Below, in pieces: positions 25,201 to 34,636 of a stretch of 64,000 bases of DNA. Each line of letters begins with the position of its first letter. Within the stretch, counting starts at the first letter, position 1. The notes beneath the pieces are model-generated. The model was not told the origin of the DNA, did no database searches, and was given only the letters and a program-made list of their open reading frames with translations. The translations under genes were made by a program, and so were the position numbers. The stretch spans positions 1,029,844 to 1,093,843 of the forward strand of contig CM032811.1 in assembly GCA_019155185.1 (NCBI GenBank), written 5' to 3'. This DNA is from Beaufortia kweichowensis (lineage: Eukaryota; Chordata; Actinopteri; Cypriniformes; Gastromyzontidae).

Positions 25201-26448
25201 AGGCGTGCAGACATGACTCTCGAGTCCCATTCTACGCCTAGGAAGGTAATTCTCTGAACCGGAGAAAGTAAACTCTTCTTGGCGTTCAGCCGTAACCCCA
25301 ACACTTTCATGTGAGCGAGAACAACATCTCGATGTTGAGCCGCTAAAGTCTCAGACTCAACGCAAGCTGTACGTTGACAGGGCAGCATCTACACATTTGG
25401 TAAAAGTGCGGGGTGACAGAGCTAGGCCGAAGGGAAGCACCCGGTATTGGTACGCTACGCCCCCGAAAGCGAACCTCAGGAACTTTCTGTGCTTGGGAAG
25501 GATGGAGACATGGAAGTATGCGTCCTTCATGTCTATGGTGACAAACCAGTCCGCAGATCTGATTTGGGTCACAATCTGTTTGAGTGTAAGCATCTTGAAC
25601 TTCAGTTTCTTTACTGAGCGGTTCAATGTGCGTAGATCTAGAATAGGACGCAAGCCTCCGTCCTTTTTGGGAACTATGAAGTAGCGGCTGTAAAACCCCG
25701 CTTCTCTCTCTGGAGGAGGAACTATTTCTATGGCCCCCTTTGCCAGGAGTGCGTGAACTTCGTGTTCCATGACCAGAGCTTGGTCGGGACCCACCTCGGT
25801 GGGCACGACCCCTCTGAACACAGGCGGGCTGCGCCCGAACTGAATCGTGTAGCCGCATTCTATTACTTGTAGAACCCAGCGTGAAACGTTTGGCAGAAGT
25901 TTCCACGCTGCCAGGAAATTCACTAAAGGAACCAACCCCTCGGGGCTGGTGTCTGGGCCGTACTGGCCGGGGAAAACTCGAGGGGGTGCGATGTTGAGCG
26001 CACCGTGTGGTGCCCGGATGCTGCTGCGCCCCGAAGCAGAGCGCGGGGACAGGTCAGCGCATCCAGAGGAGGGCAAAGGGAAGGACCGGACATGAGCCTG
26101 ATAACTCGTTATGCAGGTCTGGGAAAAATGGTAAGCCCCGGCGGGGAGGTGATGGTTTGGGCTTTAGGAAGCGCTCATCCAGTTTACTGGGCTGGTGAGC
26201 GCTCTGCACTTCCGCGGGCCAGTCGATTTTAAGCTGCGCGACTGACCGCGTCACAAACTCAACTAATTCCTCATACATGGGGGGGCATGATGTTTCTTCA
26301 CCTGTGACGTTCAGTCTAGCCATTTGGCAATTTTACACACGTGCTTCAGACGCAGTCACGCAAAGGCGTTCCCATAGCGTCAAACGCTGACGCAGCGTTG
26401 AGTTCCCTTGACAGGGAACCCTTGAGAGAACCCAAACTCCATTAATGA

Positions 26449-26494
<46 letters not shown>

Positions 26495-28304
26495 AGAAAA
26501 ACCCTTGAGAGAACCCAAACTCCATTAATGAATCTATATATATATATATGTATATATATGGGGAAAAACTCTTGGGAGAACCCAAACTCCATTAATGAAT
26601 CTATATATATATGTATATGGGGAAAAACTCTTGGGAGAACTCAGACTCACTTGGAGGGGCATTTCCCTTCTGACGCGTCACAGCTGCTGTCAGTAGTTTG
26701 ATAAAAATTATTTGATTTAAAGTCGTGAACTAAATTTACTAAAGTTTGAAGTCGTGTAGGTCTGAGTTTTGAGTTGATCTGGATTATTAGTTGTGATTGA
26801 ATTTAACAATGTGTTTGTGTGGATGGTAAACTAGGTAGTAGTTAAAAGGCTAATATTCTACAGTAAAGGATTGTTTAGCCGGGGATGACTGAGATGACTG
26901 AGTACAGCTATAACATCAAACTGCTGACATAGACAGAAAAGAAGTAGTTCATTAGTCAAAGTTAAATAGTTAAAGAGATTAGCATAAATACTATTTAGCA
27001 TTAGCATTAATGTAGTAACTAGCATTAGCATTAGTATTAATGACAACACAACAAAAACACATCACAACCCCGTTATGTTCCACCTGCTCACCTGTCCCCA
27101 GGGGCTGCTGCCAAAGCGCACAATTCTGGAGATGATCTGAAGCAAGTGCAGAAAGTTTTGGTCTTCATACCTAAAGCGCTGGCCAAACACCAGAGAACAG
27201 ATCACATTGGACACAGTCCGGCTCAGGAAAAAGACTGGGTCGACCGGTTGAGCTTCAGGGAAAACAAACTTTTAATCTTTTCATTCTGACAGCTTTGAAC
27301 ACGGCACACTTAATGTACTATGTCAAAGTGAATGTCAAGCGCTCTCTTTCCTCACATTTGGTTTCTTTAAAACTCTGCAGCAAATGTCTGCTCTCCTCTT
27401 GAATCCACTTCTCCATTCTTTTGCGCCCCATTCCAAAATCTCGAAGTGTCGTGAGAGTAAACCGCCTCAGATGTCTCCAGCGTTCACCATTACTAATGAC
27501 CAGACCTACCAACATGTGTGATGGTACAAGACTTTAGACTAAACCTCACTGTTTGTTTATGAAATAGAAGCAAACACAACCATTTCTCATACCGTAGCCA
27601 TGCAAAACTTTATTTTGGAAAGGAAGAGGAGCTCTGGAGGCAAAGTCTTCAGCCTGATCCACTAGAGCCTCTTTCACCGTATCATATCCAACTAGAACCA
27701 CTATTCTCTGGAGCCCGATGTACACCGTCATCACAGGGCCGTAGGTTTTACTCCACTGTTTGAGAGAACAGACTTTACTACCACACACCAGGCTGGACAA
27801 CAGAGATAGCTTCTGTCATGATTCTAATTGTTTCTAATAATCAAGTAATCACCTTTCTGTTTCTATGCATTTTAAATTGTAGGCTAGACTGTTTTTTTTC
27901 AGTAGGATTGTCATTAAAATATCACATCAAGGCACTGTTTTCATCTATTTCGACTTTGCTTAAATATGATAAATCTTCAGTCAGAAAATGAAACTTCTTC
28001 TCATCATGCAGTTGCACACGGACCATCATGAGGTGTTTTGTAAATCCACTCATAGCTGACACAATAGTCCAGTAATTTGTTAAAGCCGTGCAATTACAAT
28101 TAATCCTGCAAATCACATAGTTTCCTCTCTCACCTTTGTAAAGCTTTTAAAGGGCGCACGCTTGTCCATCACATGTAAGTTACCAATCAGTGGCAGTGCC
28201 AGTGGCCCGGGGGGTAAAGAACGTCCATTCGCTTTCCTCCACCATATGATCAATATCAACATGGCCAATACTAAGAACAACACCAATGAACTAGAGATTT
28301 CCAT
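18849..28304 (-). CDS. Cytochrome P450 family 2 (CYP2X/CYP2K-like), complete nine-exon gene
   Basis: Microsomal haem monooxygenase. Exons in transcript order: 28304-28134, 27755-27593, 27505-27356, 27252-27092, 21399-21223, 21121-20980, 20849-20662, 20542-20401, 19030-18849. They sum to 1,476 nt (491 codons plus stop), the usual CYP2 length and exon number, with GT/AG borders and consistent phases throughout. Landmarks by residue: N-terminal membrane anchor 5-22; proline hinge PPGPLALPLIGN 31-42; I-helix AGTETTS 298-304; K-helix ExxR 355-358 (EVQR); FNPEHFLD about 408-415; haem loop FSAGKRSCVG 429-438 with ligand Cys436; C-terminus ends in SPR. The start is the only Met before the anchor. Intron 4 (21,400-27,091) is 5.7 kb because it holds the DIRS-bearing composite repeat; most other introns are short. 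The substrate cannot be predicted. Subfamily is uncertain: the C-terminal half resembles fish CYP2X/2K as I recall them. Confidence 0.93.
19144..19338. repeat. Copy B of the diverged repeat, with internal telomere-like tract
   Basis: Partner of 17,860-18,020, located in P450 intron 8. It differs from copy A mainly by a TTAGGG array (19,194-19,216) at a place where copy A has unrelated AT-rich sequence. Confidence 0.7.
19194..19216 (+). repeat. Interstitial telomeric repeat (TTAGGG, nearly four units)
   Basis: Three perfect TTAGGG units plus five bases of a fourth, well inside the chromosome and within P450 intron 8. Confidence 0.9.
19780..20060. mobile_element. Tc1-like MITE remnant and shared repeat
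   Basis: Bases 19,780-19,870 share ATGAACAGGTGAAGTCAAAC and TAGACTTTCGCCTG with 1,200-1,280. The adjoining AGGGGTGCCAATAATTGTG followed by GTTGAGAAAAACAT resembles the end of a widespread fish Tc1-like non-autonomous element. No transposase is present. Confidence 0.45.
21850..22242. repeat. AT-rich minisatellite, left part
   Basis: Six units of about 55-75 bp. Each has GAACCCAAACTCCATTAATG, a TA-dinucleotide run of variable length, and GGAGAAAAACCCTTGAGA. Peptides of IYIYIY/MEFGFSQG type predicted here are artefacts of the repeat. Confidence 0.9.
22508..22610. repeat. Internal complementary region of the DIRS element
   Basis: The first half (CCTCTTAGGGAACAAAGGTT and on) is the reverse complement of the left outer end at about 22,251-22,290. 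The second half (AAGGGAACTCAACGCTGCGT and on) is the reverse complement of the right outer end at about 26,360-26,411. In DIRS biology this region templates terminus completion and circle formation. Confidence 0.8.
23090..24569 (-). pseudogene. DIRS tyrosine recombinase (frame-broken)
   Basis: Catalyses site-specific insertion of the circular DNA intermediate. The N-terminal core-binding part is in the frame ending at 23,844 (STRKLYALKWEVFSSWC; STINFYAAAISAFHSL). The catalytic part continues in other frames at 23,840-23,535 and 23,542-23,258 (SRWIVEAISLAYEASG), then AHSTRGMAASKA with the HxxR pair and FVRFYDLD with the nucleophilic Tyr at about 23,120-23,215. At least three frame changes make it inactive as written. 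The catalytic HxxR and Tyr are retained. Confidence 0.8.
24868..26076 (-). pseudogene. DIRS reverse transcriptase / RNase H
   Basis: A 239-codon open stretch (26,076-25,357) shows RT blocks: VPKKDGGLRPILDLRTLNRS, DMKDAYFHVSI, FAFGGVAYQYRVLPFGLALS and PRTFTKC. The YLDD-region and connection/RNase H sequence continue at 25,388-24,868 in shifted frames (RDVVLAHMKVLGLRLNAKKS; FLGVEWDS; SVIPLGLLYMRPLQWW). The family is assigned by the DIRS-type KKDGGLRPILDLR and LPFGLALSPRTFTK motifs. Confidence 0.8.
26054..26323 (-). pseudogene. DIRS Gag (ORF1) fragment
   Basis: An 89-codon frame beginning MARLNVTGEE overlaps the inner end of the right inverted terminus and carries LDERFL and RRGLPFFPDLHNELS, typical of fish DIRS ORF1. 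The sequence then jumps to RT-proximal sequence, so the middle and most of Gag are deleted. Confidence 0.6.
26412..26640. repeat. AT-rich minisatellite, right part
   Basis: Three to four more units of the minisatellite at 21,850-22,242, continuing in the same orientation after the DIRS insertion. Confidence 0.88.
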
Positions 28305-29580
28305 CTCTCAAAAATCTACTTAACGTGCAGTTTATTTTCTTTTACGTGTCTGGTTTTCTTCTCAAAGTTTCCTAACTATCTGGTCTGTTTTGTTAGAAGT
28401 GTTTTTATTTGTACTGATAAAAAGGGGCGGTTCCAGCGTGAATGGGACAGAGGTGAAGTATGTGTTTAAATACCTGCTATTACACATTAACTCATTTGTA
28501 CTTTAACCATCTTTTTACCATTTAACCACCAGAATCTAGTAGCCCAGGTGTGGAAGATATCATTCAACAAAACCGTTTTACTAATATTGAGAGGAGATTT
28601 ATTTGAAATCTTTCAAATTTTGCCTTCGTTTTCATAAATAAATAATGAGACAGTGTAATATGTCACGTGTTGTTCATCAGAGGCAGTATTTAATTCATTT
28701 TAAGATTTGCTAAAGACCAGATGATATTGTCCAAATATGCAAAACAATAGTGTGTTAAAATTATGCATATTATAATATCATAAATAATCCAGCAACAGAG
28801 TGGTGGTGTGACACTTTCTCCACAGCGCTCTCTCCATTTACCTACACTCGTATTTGAAGTGTGATTTATTAACAAACATAAAATTGACCAATAACAGAAT
28901 TTAACATCATTTAAGATTTTGGAATATTTTTCAAATTTAACATAAAACTGCACATTTAAATGCAAAAACTGTGCAATTGAATATTAGGTGTTTCAGAAGA
29001 CATAACAGTATCACACAGTGGTGGATTTAGGCATGGGCAACATGGACAGTTCCAAAAACAGAGAGAAGAACGAAAGAAGAAGGAGCGTGCAAACCATAAA
29101 GCTATGTGACTTAGTTTAACCCATTTAATCCCAAATTCTCCCCAGAGATGACATATATAAATGTGTACCATATTTGTAAAGATCAAACTATTCATGTAAT
29201 TATGTCAAATATTATTTAAAAAAAATTGAAAACTCCAAAAATTGCAGCAACTACAAAATCCAAACTAGTACCAATGCAGTAAGTGATGTTACTGCATTCT
29301 AGCTTTGTTTTCCTGCTTTGACGCCGCAGATAGTGCCGTCTGCATTGGTAGCCGTTACACTGTTTAACACATTACACACCCATCTCACTGCAGTGACATA
29401 CCGTTTACACAATCTAAACATCAGCCATCTAATATTAATTAGTGTAAAAAGCATCTACTGCTCAACAAATGAATTTTCACATTGTTAGAAAATGTTAGTT
29501 TCATTTCTTATTGCATGATAACATAAATTCTTGTTTTATATTAAATCCATCAATGGGAACCACATATTAAATTATACATA
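28305..29580. other. Upstream of the P450; no gene seen
   Basis: The P450 promoter should lie in the first few hundred bases above 28,304; I see no certain TATA box or first-exon signal. The remainder is AT-rich with no supported coding sequence. Short open stretches here lack recognisable motifs. Confidence 0.3.
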
Positions 29581-29788
29581 CACCCCCGCTCAAAAGTTTG
29601 GGATCAGTAAGACTTGTAATGTTTTTAAAGAAGTCTCTAACACTCATCAAGTCTGCATTAATCTGATCAAAAATACAGAAAAAATTTATTCCTGTAATTA
29701 AAGCTGAATTTTCATCAGCTGTCACTCCAGTCTTCAGTGTCACATGATCCTTCAGAAATCATATTAATATTGTGATTTATTATCAGTG

Positions 29789-30205
29789 TGTTACGGTGCT
29801 GGGTGGAAGAGACCAGGACAACAAGGAATAAAGTTCAAAGGTATCTTTTACTGGTATTTTCCAACACAGAGAAGGTCCAAATACACAAGATCAACAGGTT
29901 TCCAGATAACAGGGATATGTTCACCAGAGAGCAGAGTTAACCCACGCAACCACATAAAATAAACAACAATACCTGACAAGGATACAACAAAAAGGCAGGG
30001 TTTAAATAATACGAGAAATAAGGCAAAGTAATATAAAACAGGTGCGGGTGATAACAACAGAACAAGTGCTCAACATGATAACTAATAGTAAACAGGTGCG
30101 CAGGTGCAAGGCAATGTGGGAAATGTAGTCCATTTAAAACTCAGGAGACCGGGAACGGATGACGTGATGGGGGAATCCGATGCTGAAGGCATCGGCTCCG
30201 TGACA
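29789..30205 (-). repeat. 3' LTR of the Gypsy element
   Basis: 417 bp. In element orientation it starts TGTCACGGAGCC and ends CACCGTAACA (TG...CA ends). It is identical to the other LTR except for one base. Confidence 0.95.
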
Positions 30206-31204
30206 GTACCCCCCCCCACGGACCGCTCCTGCGGGCCGCAGAGCACGCCGACGGGGCCGCCCTCGTGGCCTGGGACCGGGCTCCAGGGGATGGGAGATGT
30301 GAAACTCAGTAAGCAAGGTCGGGTCAAGAATATCCGAGCGGGGAACCCAGCACTGTTCCTCCGGACCATATCCCTCCCAGGACACGAGGTATTCGAGCCG
30401 CCCGGCCCGTCGACGAGCTCTCAGGATGGCATCGACCTTATAGATGCGGTCCTGATGGTCCAGGGGTGGAGGAGGAGGAGGCTCCGGAGCCGCTGGTGGG
30501 GGTCCCTCAGCATCAGATTCTGCGGGAAGAACAGATACAGGGTTAACAAAAGGCTTTAATAGTGAAACATGGAAGGAGGGGGCCAGACGGTAGGACCGGG
30601 GAAGTTGCAGCCGGTAAGTCACTGCATTTATCTTCTTGCTGATGGGGAAGGGACCGATGAAGCGGGGAGTGAGTTTCTTGCAGGGCAGCCGCAGGCGAAT
30701 GTCCTTGGTGGAGAGCCAGACCAGCTGCCCGGGATGGAAGTCCGGGGTGTCAGAGCGCAGCTGGTCGGCTTGCTGTTTTCGCCCTCTGAACTGCCGCTTG
30801 CAGGTGGATGTGTGCTGAATTCCAAACCCTTTCACTGGCCCGAACCAGTGGTCCACAGCTGGCACCGTGGAGGGTTCAGGGGTCCAGGGAAAGAGAGGTT
30901 GCTGATAGCCGAGCACGCACTGGAACGGGGTGAGTCCGGTGGAATCTTGACGCAGGGAGTTTTGTGCGTACTCGGCCCAGGTAAGGAAGCGATGCCAGCT
31001 GTGGTGGTTACGATGGCAGTAGGTCCGGAGATATCGTCCGATCTCCTGGATCTTCCGCTCAGTCTGGCCGTTCGCCTGGGGATGATAACCAGAGGTAAGA
31101 CTAACTGATATATTTAGTAGGAAAAGAATGCCTTCCAGACGGAGAAATGAACTGAGGTCCTCGATCCGACACGATATCCTCGGCAGGCCAAAATGCCGGA
31201 ACAC
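30134..31204 (-). CDS. Gypsy integrase C-terminal half with chromodomain
   Basis: 356-codon frame. It contains integrase core sequence (SGYHPQANGQTERKIQEIGR with the catalytic Glu, WAEYAQNSLRQDSTGLTPF), a GPFPI-type DNA-binding region, a proline-rich linker and a chromodomain (DAILRARRRAGRLEYLVSWE then GYGPEEQCWVP). Chromodomains direct integration to particular chromatin. The frame runs through the polypurine tract into the 3' LTR before stopping. Two short stretches near the start (about 31,130-31,190) and in the middle (about 30,760-30,850) read in the wrong frame and then recover, which points to compensating indels. Confidence 0.85.
   Translation of the reverse strand: MFRHFGLPRISCRIEDLSSFLRLEGILFLLNISVSLTSGYHPQANGQTERKIQEIGRYLRTYCHRNHHSWHRFLTWAEYAQNSLRQDSTGLTPFQCVLGYQQPLFPWTPEPSTVPAVDHWFGPVKGFGIQHTSTCKRQFRGRKQQADQLRSDTPDFHPGQLVWLSTKDIRLRLPCKKLTPRFIGPFPISKKINAVTYRLQLPRSYRLAPSFHVSLLKPFVNPVSVLPAESDAEGPPPAAPEPPPPPPLDHQDRIYKVDAILRARRRAGRLEYLVSWEGYGPEEQCWVPRSDILDPTLLTEFHISHPLEPGPRPRGRPRRRALRPAGAVRGGGYCHGADAFSIGFPHHVIRSRSPEF
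30206..30218 (-). promoter_or_regulatory. Polypurine tract of the Gypsy element
   Basis: A run of G residues on the minus strand directly next to the 3' LTR, where second-strand DNA synthesis is primed in LTR elements. Confidence 0.7.
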
Positions 31205-31258
31205 ATTATTAAACAGCCTCGGCTGCTTGCATAGCTGTGGGCAGACTAGACAAAGGAA

Positions 31259-32392
31259 TTAATTTACAGCTTTGCTGAAACGGTCAACGATAACAAAAAT
31301 ACAGGTATAACCTTCTGAACAGGGCAGATCAGAGACAAAATCTACGGCAATATGAGTCCATGGCGCTGAGGAACCCGGTAGCGGGAGGAGCTTACCCTGG
31401 GGCCGGCGGCGAGGTACTTGAGCGATGGCACAGACTGAGCATCCCTTCACGAAGCGATTGATATCTCCGGACATCCCAGGCCACCAGTACCGGGGGGAGA
31501 TCAGTGAAAGGGTGCGCTGCCGACCTGGGTGTCCCGATCCCGGAACACAGTGGACGGAGTCCATGAGGGGAATGCGCAGATCTTCGGGCACGAACAGTCT
31601 CCCCTCAGGACCTCCCGGCGGAGCAGGCTGATCGCGAAGACTAGCTTCAATTTGTTTGTCCAGGTCCCACTCAATGGGAGAGATTACCATGGCTGGAGGG
31701 AGAACAGGCTCTGGAGGCTCGATGCTGCCGTCTGGGGCGTGAATCCGTGAGAGAGCATCGGCTTTTCCATTCTTGCTTCCGGGACGATAGGTCACTGAAA
31801 AATTGAAACGAGAGAAGAATAATGCCCAGCGGGCTTGACGAGAATTAAGTCTTTTGGCTTCACGTAAATACAACAGGTTTTTATGATCAGTATATACCAC
31901 AAACGGAAACTTAGCTCCCTCCAGCCAATGCCTCCACTCTTCCAGCGCCAGCTTGATAGCGAGTAGTTCCCGGTTGCCGATATCATAATTCTGCTCCGGC
32001 CGGGACATCTTTTGGAAAAGAAAGCATGGGTGAAGGCGTGCGGATTCCCCTGCAGCTGCGAGCACCGCCCCTACGCCCGGTGGTGGAGGCGTCAACTTCA
32101 ACCACGAACGGAGCTCAGGGCGAGGGTGACGAAGAACTGGTGCTTTACAGAAGGCTTCTTTTAGCTGTTGGAAGGCCTCTTGAGCCTCCTGGGACCAAAC
32201 TAGCTTATTAGGTTTCCCTTTGAGCATTGACGTGAGCGGTGAGCAGATTACACTGAAGCCTTGAATGAATCGACGATAAAAGTTCGCGAACCCCAAAAAG
32301 CGTTGCAAACTTCGAACTGAAGAGGGCTGGGGCCAGGACTGAACTGCCTCCACTTTATCCTTCTCCATGAGCACCCCCGTGGCACTAATCAC
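31259..32392 (-). CDS. Gypsy RT thumb, RNase H and integrase N-terminal part
   Basis: 377-codon frame. RT thumb (LQRFLGFANFYRRFIQGFS), RNase H (NRELLAIKLALEEWRHWLEG, YTDHKNLLYL, GKADALSR), the integrase HHCC zinc domain (HPGRQRTLSLISPRYWWPGM, CSVCAIAQ) and the start of the integrase core with its first Asp (WTHIAVDFVSDLP). It ends at a stop near 31,259, about 55 bases before the next frame opens. Confidence 0.88.
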   Translation of the reverse strand: MISATGVLMEKDKVEAVQSWPQPSSVRSLQRFLGFANFYRRFIQGFSVICSPLTSMLKGKPNKLVWSQEAQEAFQQLKEAFCKAPVLRHPRPELRSWLKLTPPPPGVGAVLAAAGESARLHPCFLFQKMSRPEQNYDIGNRELLAIKLALEEWRHWLEGAKFPFVVYTDHKNLLYLREAKRLNSRQARWALFFSRFNFSVTYRPGSKNGKADALSRIHAPDGSIEPPEPVLPPAMVISPIEWDLDKQIEASLRDQPAPPGGPEGRLFVPEDLRIPLMDSVHCVPGSGHPGRQRTLSLISPRYWWPGMSGDINRFVKGCSVCAIAQVPRRRPQGKLLPLPGSSAPWTHIAVDFVSDLPCSEGYTCIFVIVDRFSKAVN

Positions 32393-32397
32393 ATATC

Positions 32398-32622
32398 CTA
32401 GAAACTGAACCTCAGAGAGATGAAATGCGCATTTCTTGAGGTAGAGATTGTAATCTTGAAGCCGCTGGAGAACGAGCCGAACATGACCCTGATGCTCATG
32501 CGAGACGAGTACACCAAGATATCATCTATGTAGACAATCACAAACAGATCCAACATATCTCGAAATATTTCGTTCATAAAACTTTGAAACACTGCCGGAG
32601 CGTTTACCAACCCGAAGGGCAT
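32398..32622 (-). pseudogene. Gypsy RT catalytic segment in a separate frame
   Basis: A short frame carries the RT active site: PFGLVNAPAVFQSFMNEIF and YIDDILVYS. It is out of frame with both the preceding Gag-PR-RT frame (break near 32,625-32,650) and the following RT-RH-IN frame (break near 32,505), so RT is disrupted twice within about 150 bases. Confidence 0.8.
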
Positions 32623-34522
32623 AACCTGGTACTTTCGAAGTGCTCCCTTGAAGCGTTACAAAGGCCGTCTTCCACTCATCCCCCTTCCGGATCCGAATTA
32701 AGTTGTAAGCGCTTCTGAGGTCCAGTTTCGTGAATACCGAAGCCCCACGAAGATGCTCTATGGAGGGAGAAATAAGAGGCAGAGGGTAAGCAAACTTAAC
32801 AGTAGCTTGATTCAGAACACGATAATCTATACAGGGCCGAAGACCCCCCTCTTTCTTCCCCACAAAGAAGAAACTGGATGCTGCAGGGGAAGTAGAGGGG
32901 CGAATAAATCCTTGTTGCAGTGCCTCCTGAATATAGTCACCCATGGCTTTCTGTTCCGAGAGGGACAGCGAGTAGATACGCCCCTTAGGGAGAGGGGCCC
33001 CAGGCAGCAGCTCAATGGCGCAGTCCCATGGCCTATGCGGGGGAAGTTGTGAGGCTCTCTCCTTACTGAACACATTCACGAACGCTTCATACTCCGGCGG
33101 AATCACTCCAATCCAGGGTTTAACACTATTGACTGCTCTGGATACTTTCGGGGGCTCTAGAGAGAGAGGAACAGCAATAGGAGACATAACAAGTGAGGCA
33201 GAATTTTCAGACTGAATGGGCCTTTCTAAAGGCCAACCGAGAATTTCCCCTGTGGTCCAGTCCAATTCCGGACGATGCTTTTGGAGCCAGGGTCGTCCTA
33301 ACACGAGATCCACCGAGCTCCCCTCCAGCACCCAGAAGGACAACATTTCTGTCCGGACAGGTTTCCATTCGAGTCGGACATGTGGGGAAAAAAACCTGAT
33401 TAGTCCATGCTCTAAGGGCTTTCCTAAAATATCCCACACCGGGATGGGTTGTGCCACTCGGTGCCTGGGTAACCGGAGCCGTCTTAGCAGATCTGGAGAG
33501 ATGAAATTCCCAGCCGCACCGGAATCAATAAGAGCCTTTACTGGAATAGAGACAGTGGCAGAAACAATGATTAGAGATGTGAGCGGAAGCTTTATACCTG
33601 CTTGCGGCGGCTGAACCGCACTCACCCGGGCAGGAGAGGGTAGAACTGGACAGGTAGCGAGGAAATGCCCGGACTCTCCACAATATATGCAAAGCTGATG
33701 CGAGATGCGCCGTTGTCGCTCTTCCTTGGTTAAGTGAAAGTTGTCCACTTGCATGGGCTCGGGGGCTGGAGGGCTCGGTGGAGCGGAGAGCGCATCTCGG
33801 GTAGTGGAACCCTGCGGCGGCTGAGGCACACGCGGTGTAGAGAGAGAGTGCAGCGGAGGAGCGGTACAGATCGGCGAAAATCCACGTTGACAGGCCACGA
33901 GCCTTTGGGCTATCCGAATTGACTTCTGAATAAATGTCTCCAATTCAATGGAATCATCGTAAATTACCATGTGCATTTTTACCTCCGCAGACAAGCCTTG
34001 ACGGTAAGCCGCGAGCAGAGCGGCTTGATTCCAGCCGCTGGCTGCGGCGAAAGTACGAAACTGGAGCGCATATTCCGCCACCGAAGAACGGCCTTGCCGA
34101 AGTCTACAGAGTTGGTCTGCAACAGAGAGAGAAGAGGCAGAGTGATCAAACACATTTTTTACTCGCTCAGAAAAGTCCTCCCAGGTGCGGGACTCGCGAG
34201 TTTCTGACTCCCAGTAACCTTGAGCCCAACGCAGCGCAGCCCCGGTCATCAGGCTGATTGCAAAGTCTACCTTGTCCGCTGCGGCGGGGTGCAGATGAGG
34301 CTGCCGACTGAAGAATAAATTACATTGGAGAAGGAATCCACCGCACTCCCCCGCTGCTCCGGAGAATCGATTAGGCATGGCCATGGGACTGCTGGTGACT
34401 GCAGGACTTACCGGCTGGGGAGAATGAACAGGTAGTGCGTTTAAGTGCCGAGTGAGAGCGTGGAGCACATCCGTGGCTGCATCCGTGACGCTAGGGGTAG
34501 CGGCTTCCATCCTGGAGACCAA
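32522..34522 (-). CDS. Gypsy Gag - protease - RT N-terminal
   Basis: 666-codon frame starting 115 bases inside the 5' LTR. Gag capsid-like region 50-220; CCHC zinc knuckle CIYCGESGHFLATC 278-291; protease active site LIDSGAAGNF about 331-340; RT start with KKEGGLRPCIDYRVLN and TKLDLRSAYNLIRIRKGDEW. Gag and protease share one frame with pol and no Gag-Pol shift site is seen. The last ~40 residues are out of the RT frame after small insertions near 32,625-32,650. Confidence 0.9.
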   Translation of the reverse strand: MVSRMEAATPSVTDAATDVLHALTRHLNALPVHSPQPVSPAVTSSPMAMPNRFSGAAGECGGFLLQCNLFFSRQPHLHPAAADKVDFAISLMTGAALRWAQGYWESETRESRTWEDFSERVKNVFDHSASSLSVADQLCRLRQGRSSVAEYALQFRTFAAASGWNQAALLAAYRQGLSAEVKMHMVIYDDSIELETFIQKSIRIAQRLVACQRGFSPICTAPPLHSLSTPRVPQPPQGSTTRDALSAPPSPPAPEPMQVDNFHLTKEERQRRISHQLCIYCGESGHFLATCPVLPSPARVSAVQPPQAGIKLPLTSLIIVSATVSIPVKALIDSGAAGNFISPDLLRRLRLPRHRVAQPIPVWDILGKPLEHGLIRFFSPHVRLEWKPVRTEMLSFWVLEGSSVDLVLGRPWLQKHRPELDWTTGEILGWPLERPIQSENSASLVMSPIAVPLSLEPPKVSRAVNSVKPWIGVIPPEYEAFVNVFSKERASQLPPHRPWDCAIELLPGAPLPKGRIYSLSLSEQKAMGDYIQEALQQGFIRPSTSPAASSFFFVGKKEGGLRPCIDYRVLNQATVKFAYPLPLISPSIEHLRGASVFTKLDLRSAYNLIRIRKGDEWKTAFVTLQGSTSKVPGYALRVGKRSGSVSKFYERNISRYVGSVCDCLHR

Positions 34523-34636
34523 AGCACATTAAAGTCACAGAGAAATAGACAAAGCACAAACACTGACGAGTAATCCAAAATCTTCACGCCTCGAAGAGGA
34601 TCCTTTCAGTCCCGTCTGTCTTTGGGTCGGGTATAC

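Larger units (their letters stand above)
22243..26411 (-). mobile_element. DIRS-type tyrosine-recombinase retrotransposon (internally deleted)
   Basis: Hallmarks of DIRS elements are all visible: inverted termini instead of direct LTRs (shared core 22,302-22,392 versus 26,300-26,396, about 90 bases); an internal complementary region (22,508-22,610) that joins the complement of the left outer end to the sequence of the right outer end; a reverse transcriptase/RNase H; and a tyrosine recombinase. Order on the minus strand: Gag start (26,323), RT-RH (26,076-24,870), recombinase (24,569-23,090), internal complementary region. Most of Gag is missing and frameshifts break the remainder, so it is non-autonomous. 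The copy interrupts the AT minisatellite with no evident target duplication, as expected for recombinase-mediated insertion. Confidence 0.88.
21440..27060. mobile_element. Composite repeat A in P450 intron 4 (SINE/LINE-tail, AT minisatellite, DIRS element, shared module)
   Basis: Left part (21,440-21,850) contains a tail such as AAGTTTATTTCTATAGCGCT and CAGTCTCCTAGTGACACTCC. Next are the minisatellite, an inserted DIRS element, more minisatellite, and a right module beginning GACTCACTTGGAGGGGCATT that ends in TAGCATTAGC copies. The same left and right parts occur in inverted orientation at 59.3-63.7 kb. A compact version without the minisatellite is at 54.45-54.87 kb. Confidence 0.75.

Noticed and set aside
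30104..31108. Long plus-strand frames opposite Gypsy pol
   Set aside because: Antisense shadows of a GC-rich coding region; no motifs.
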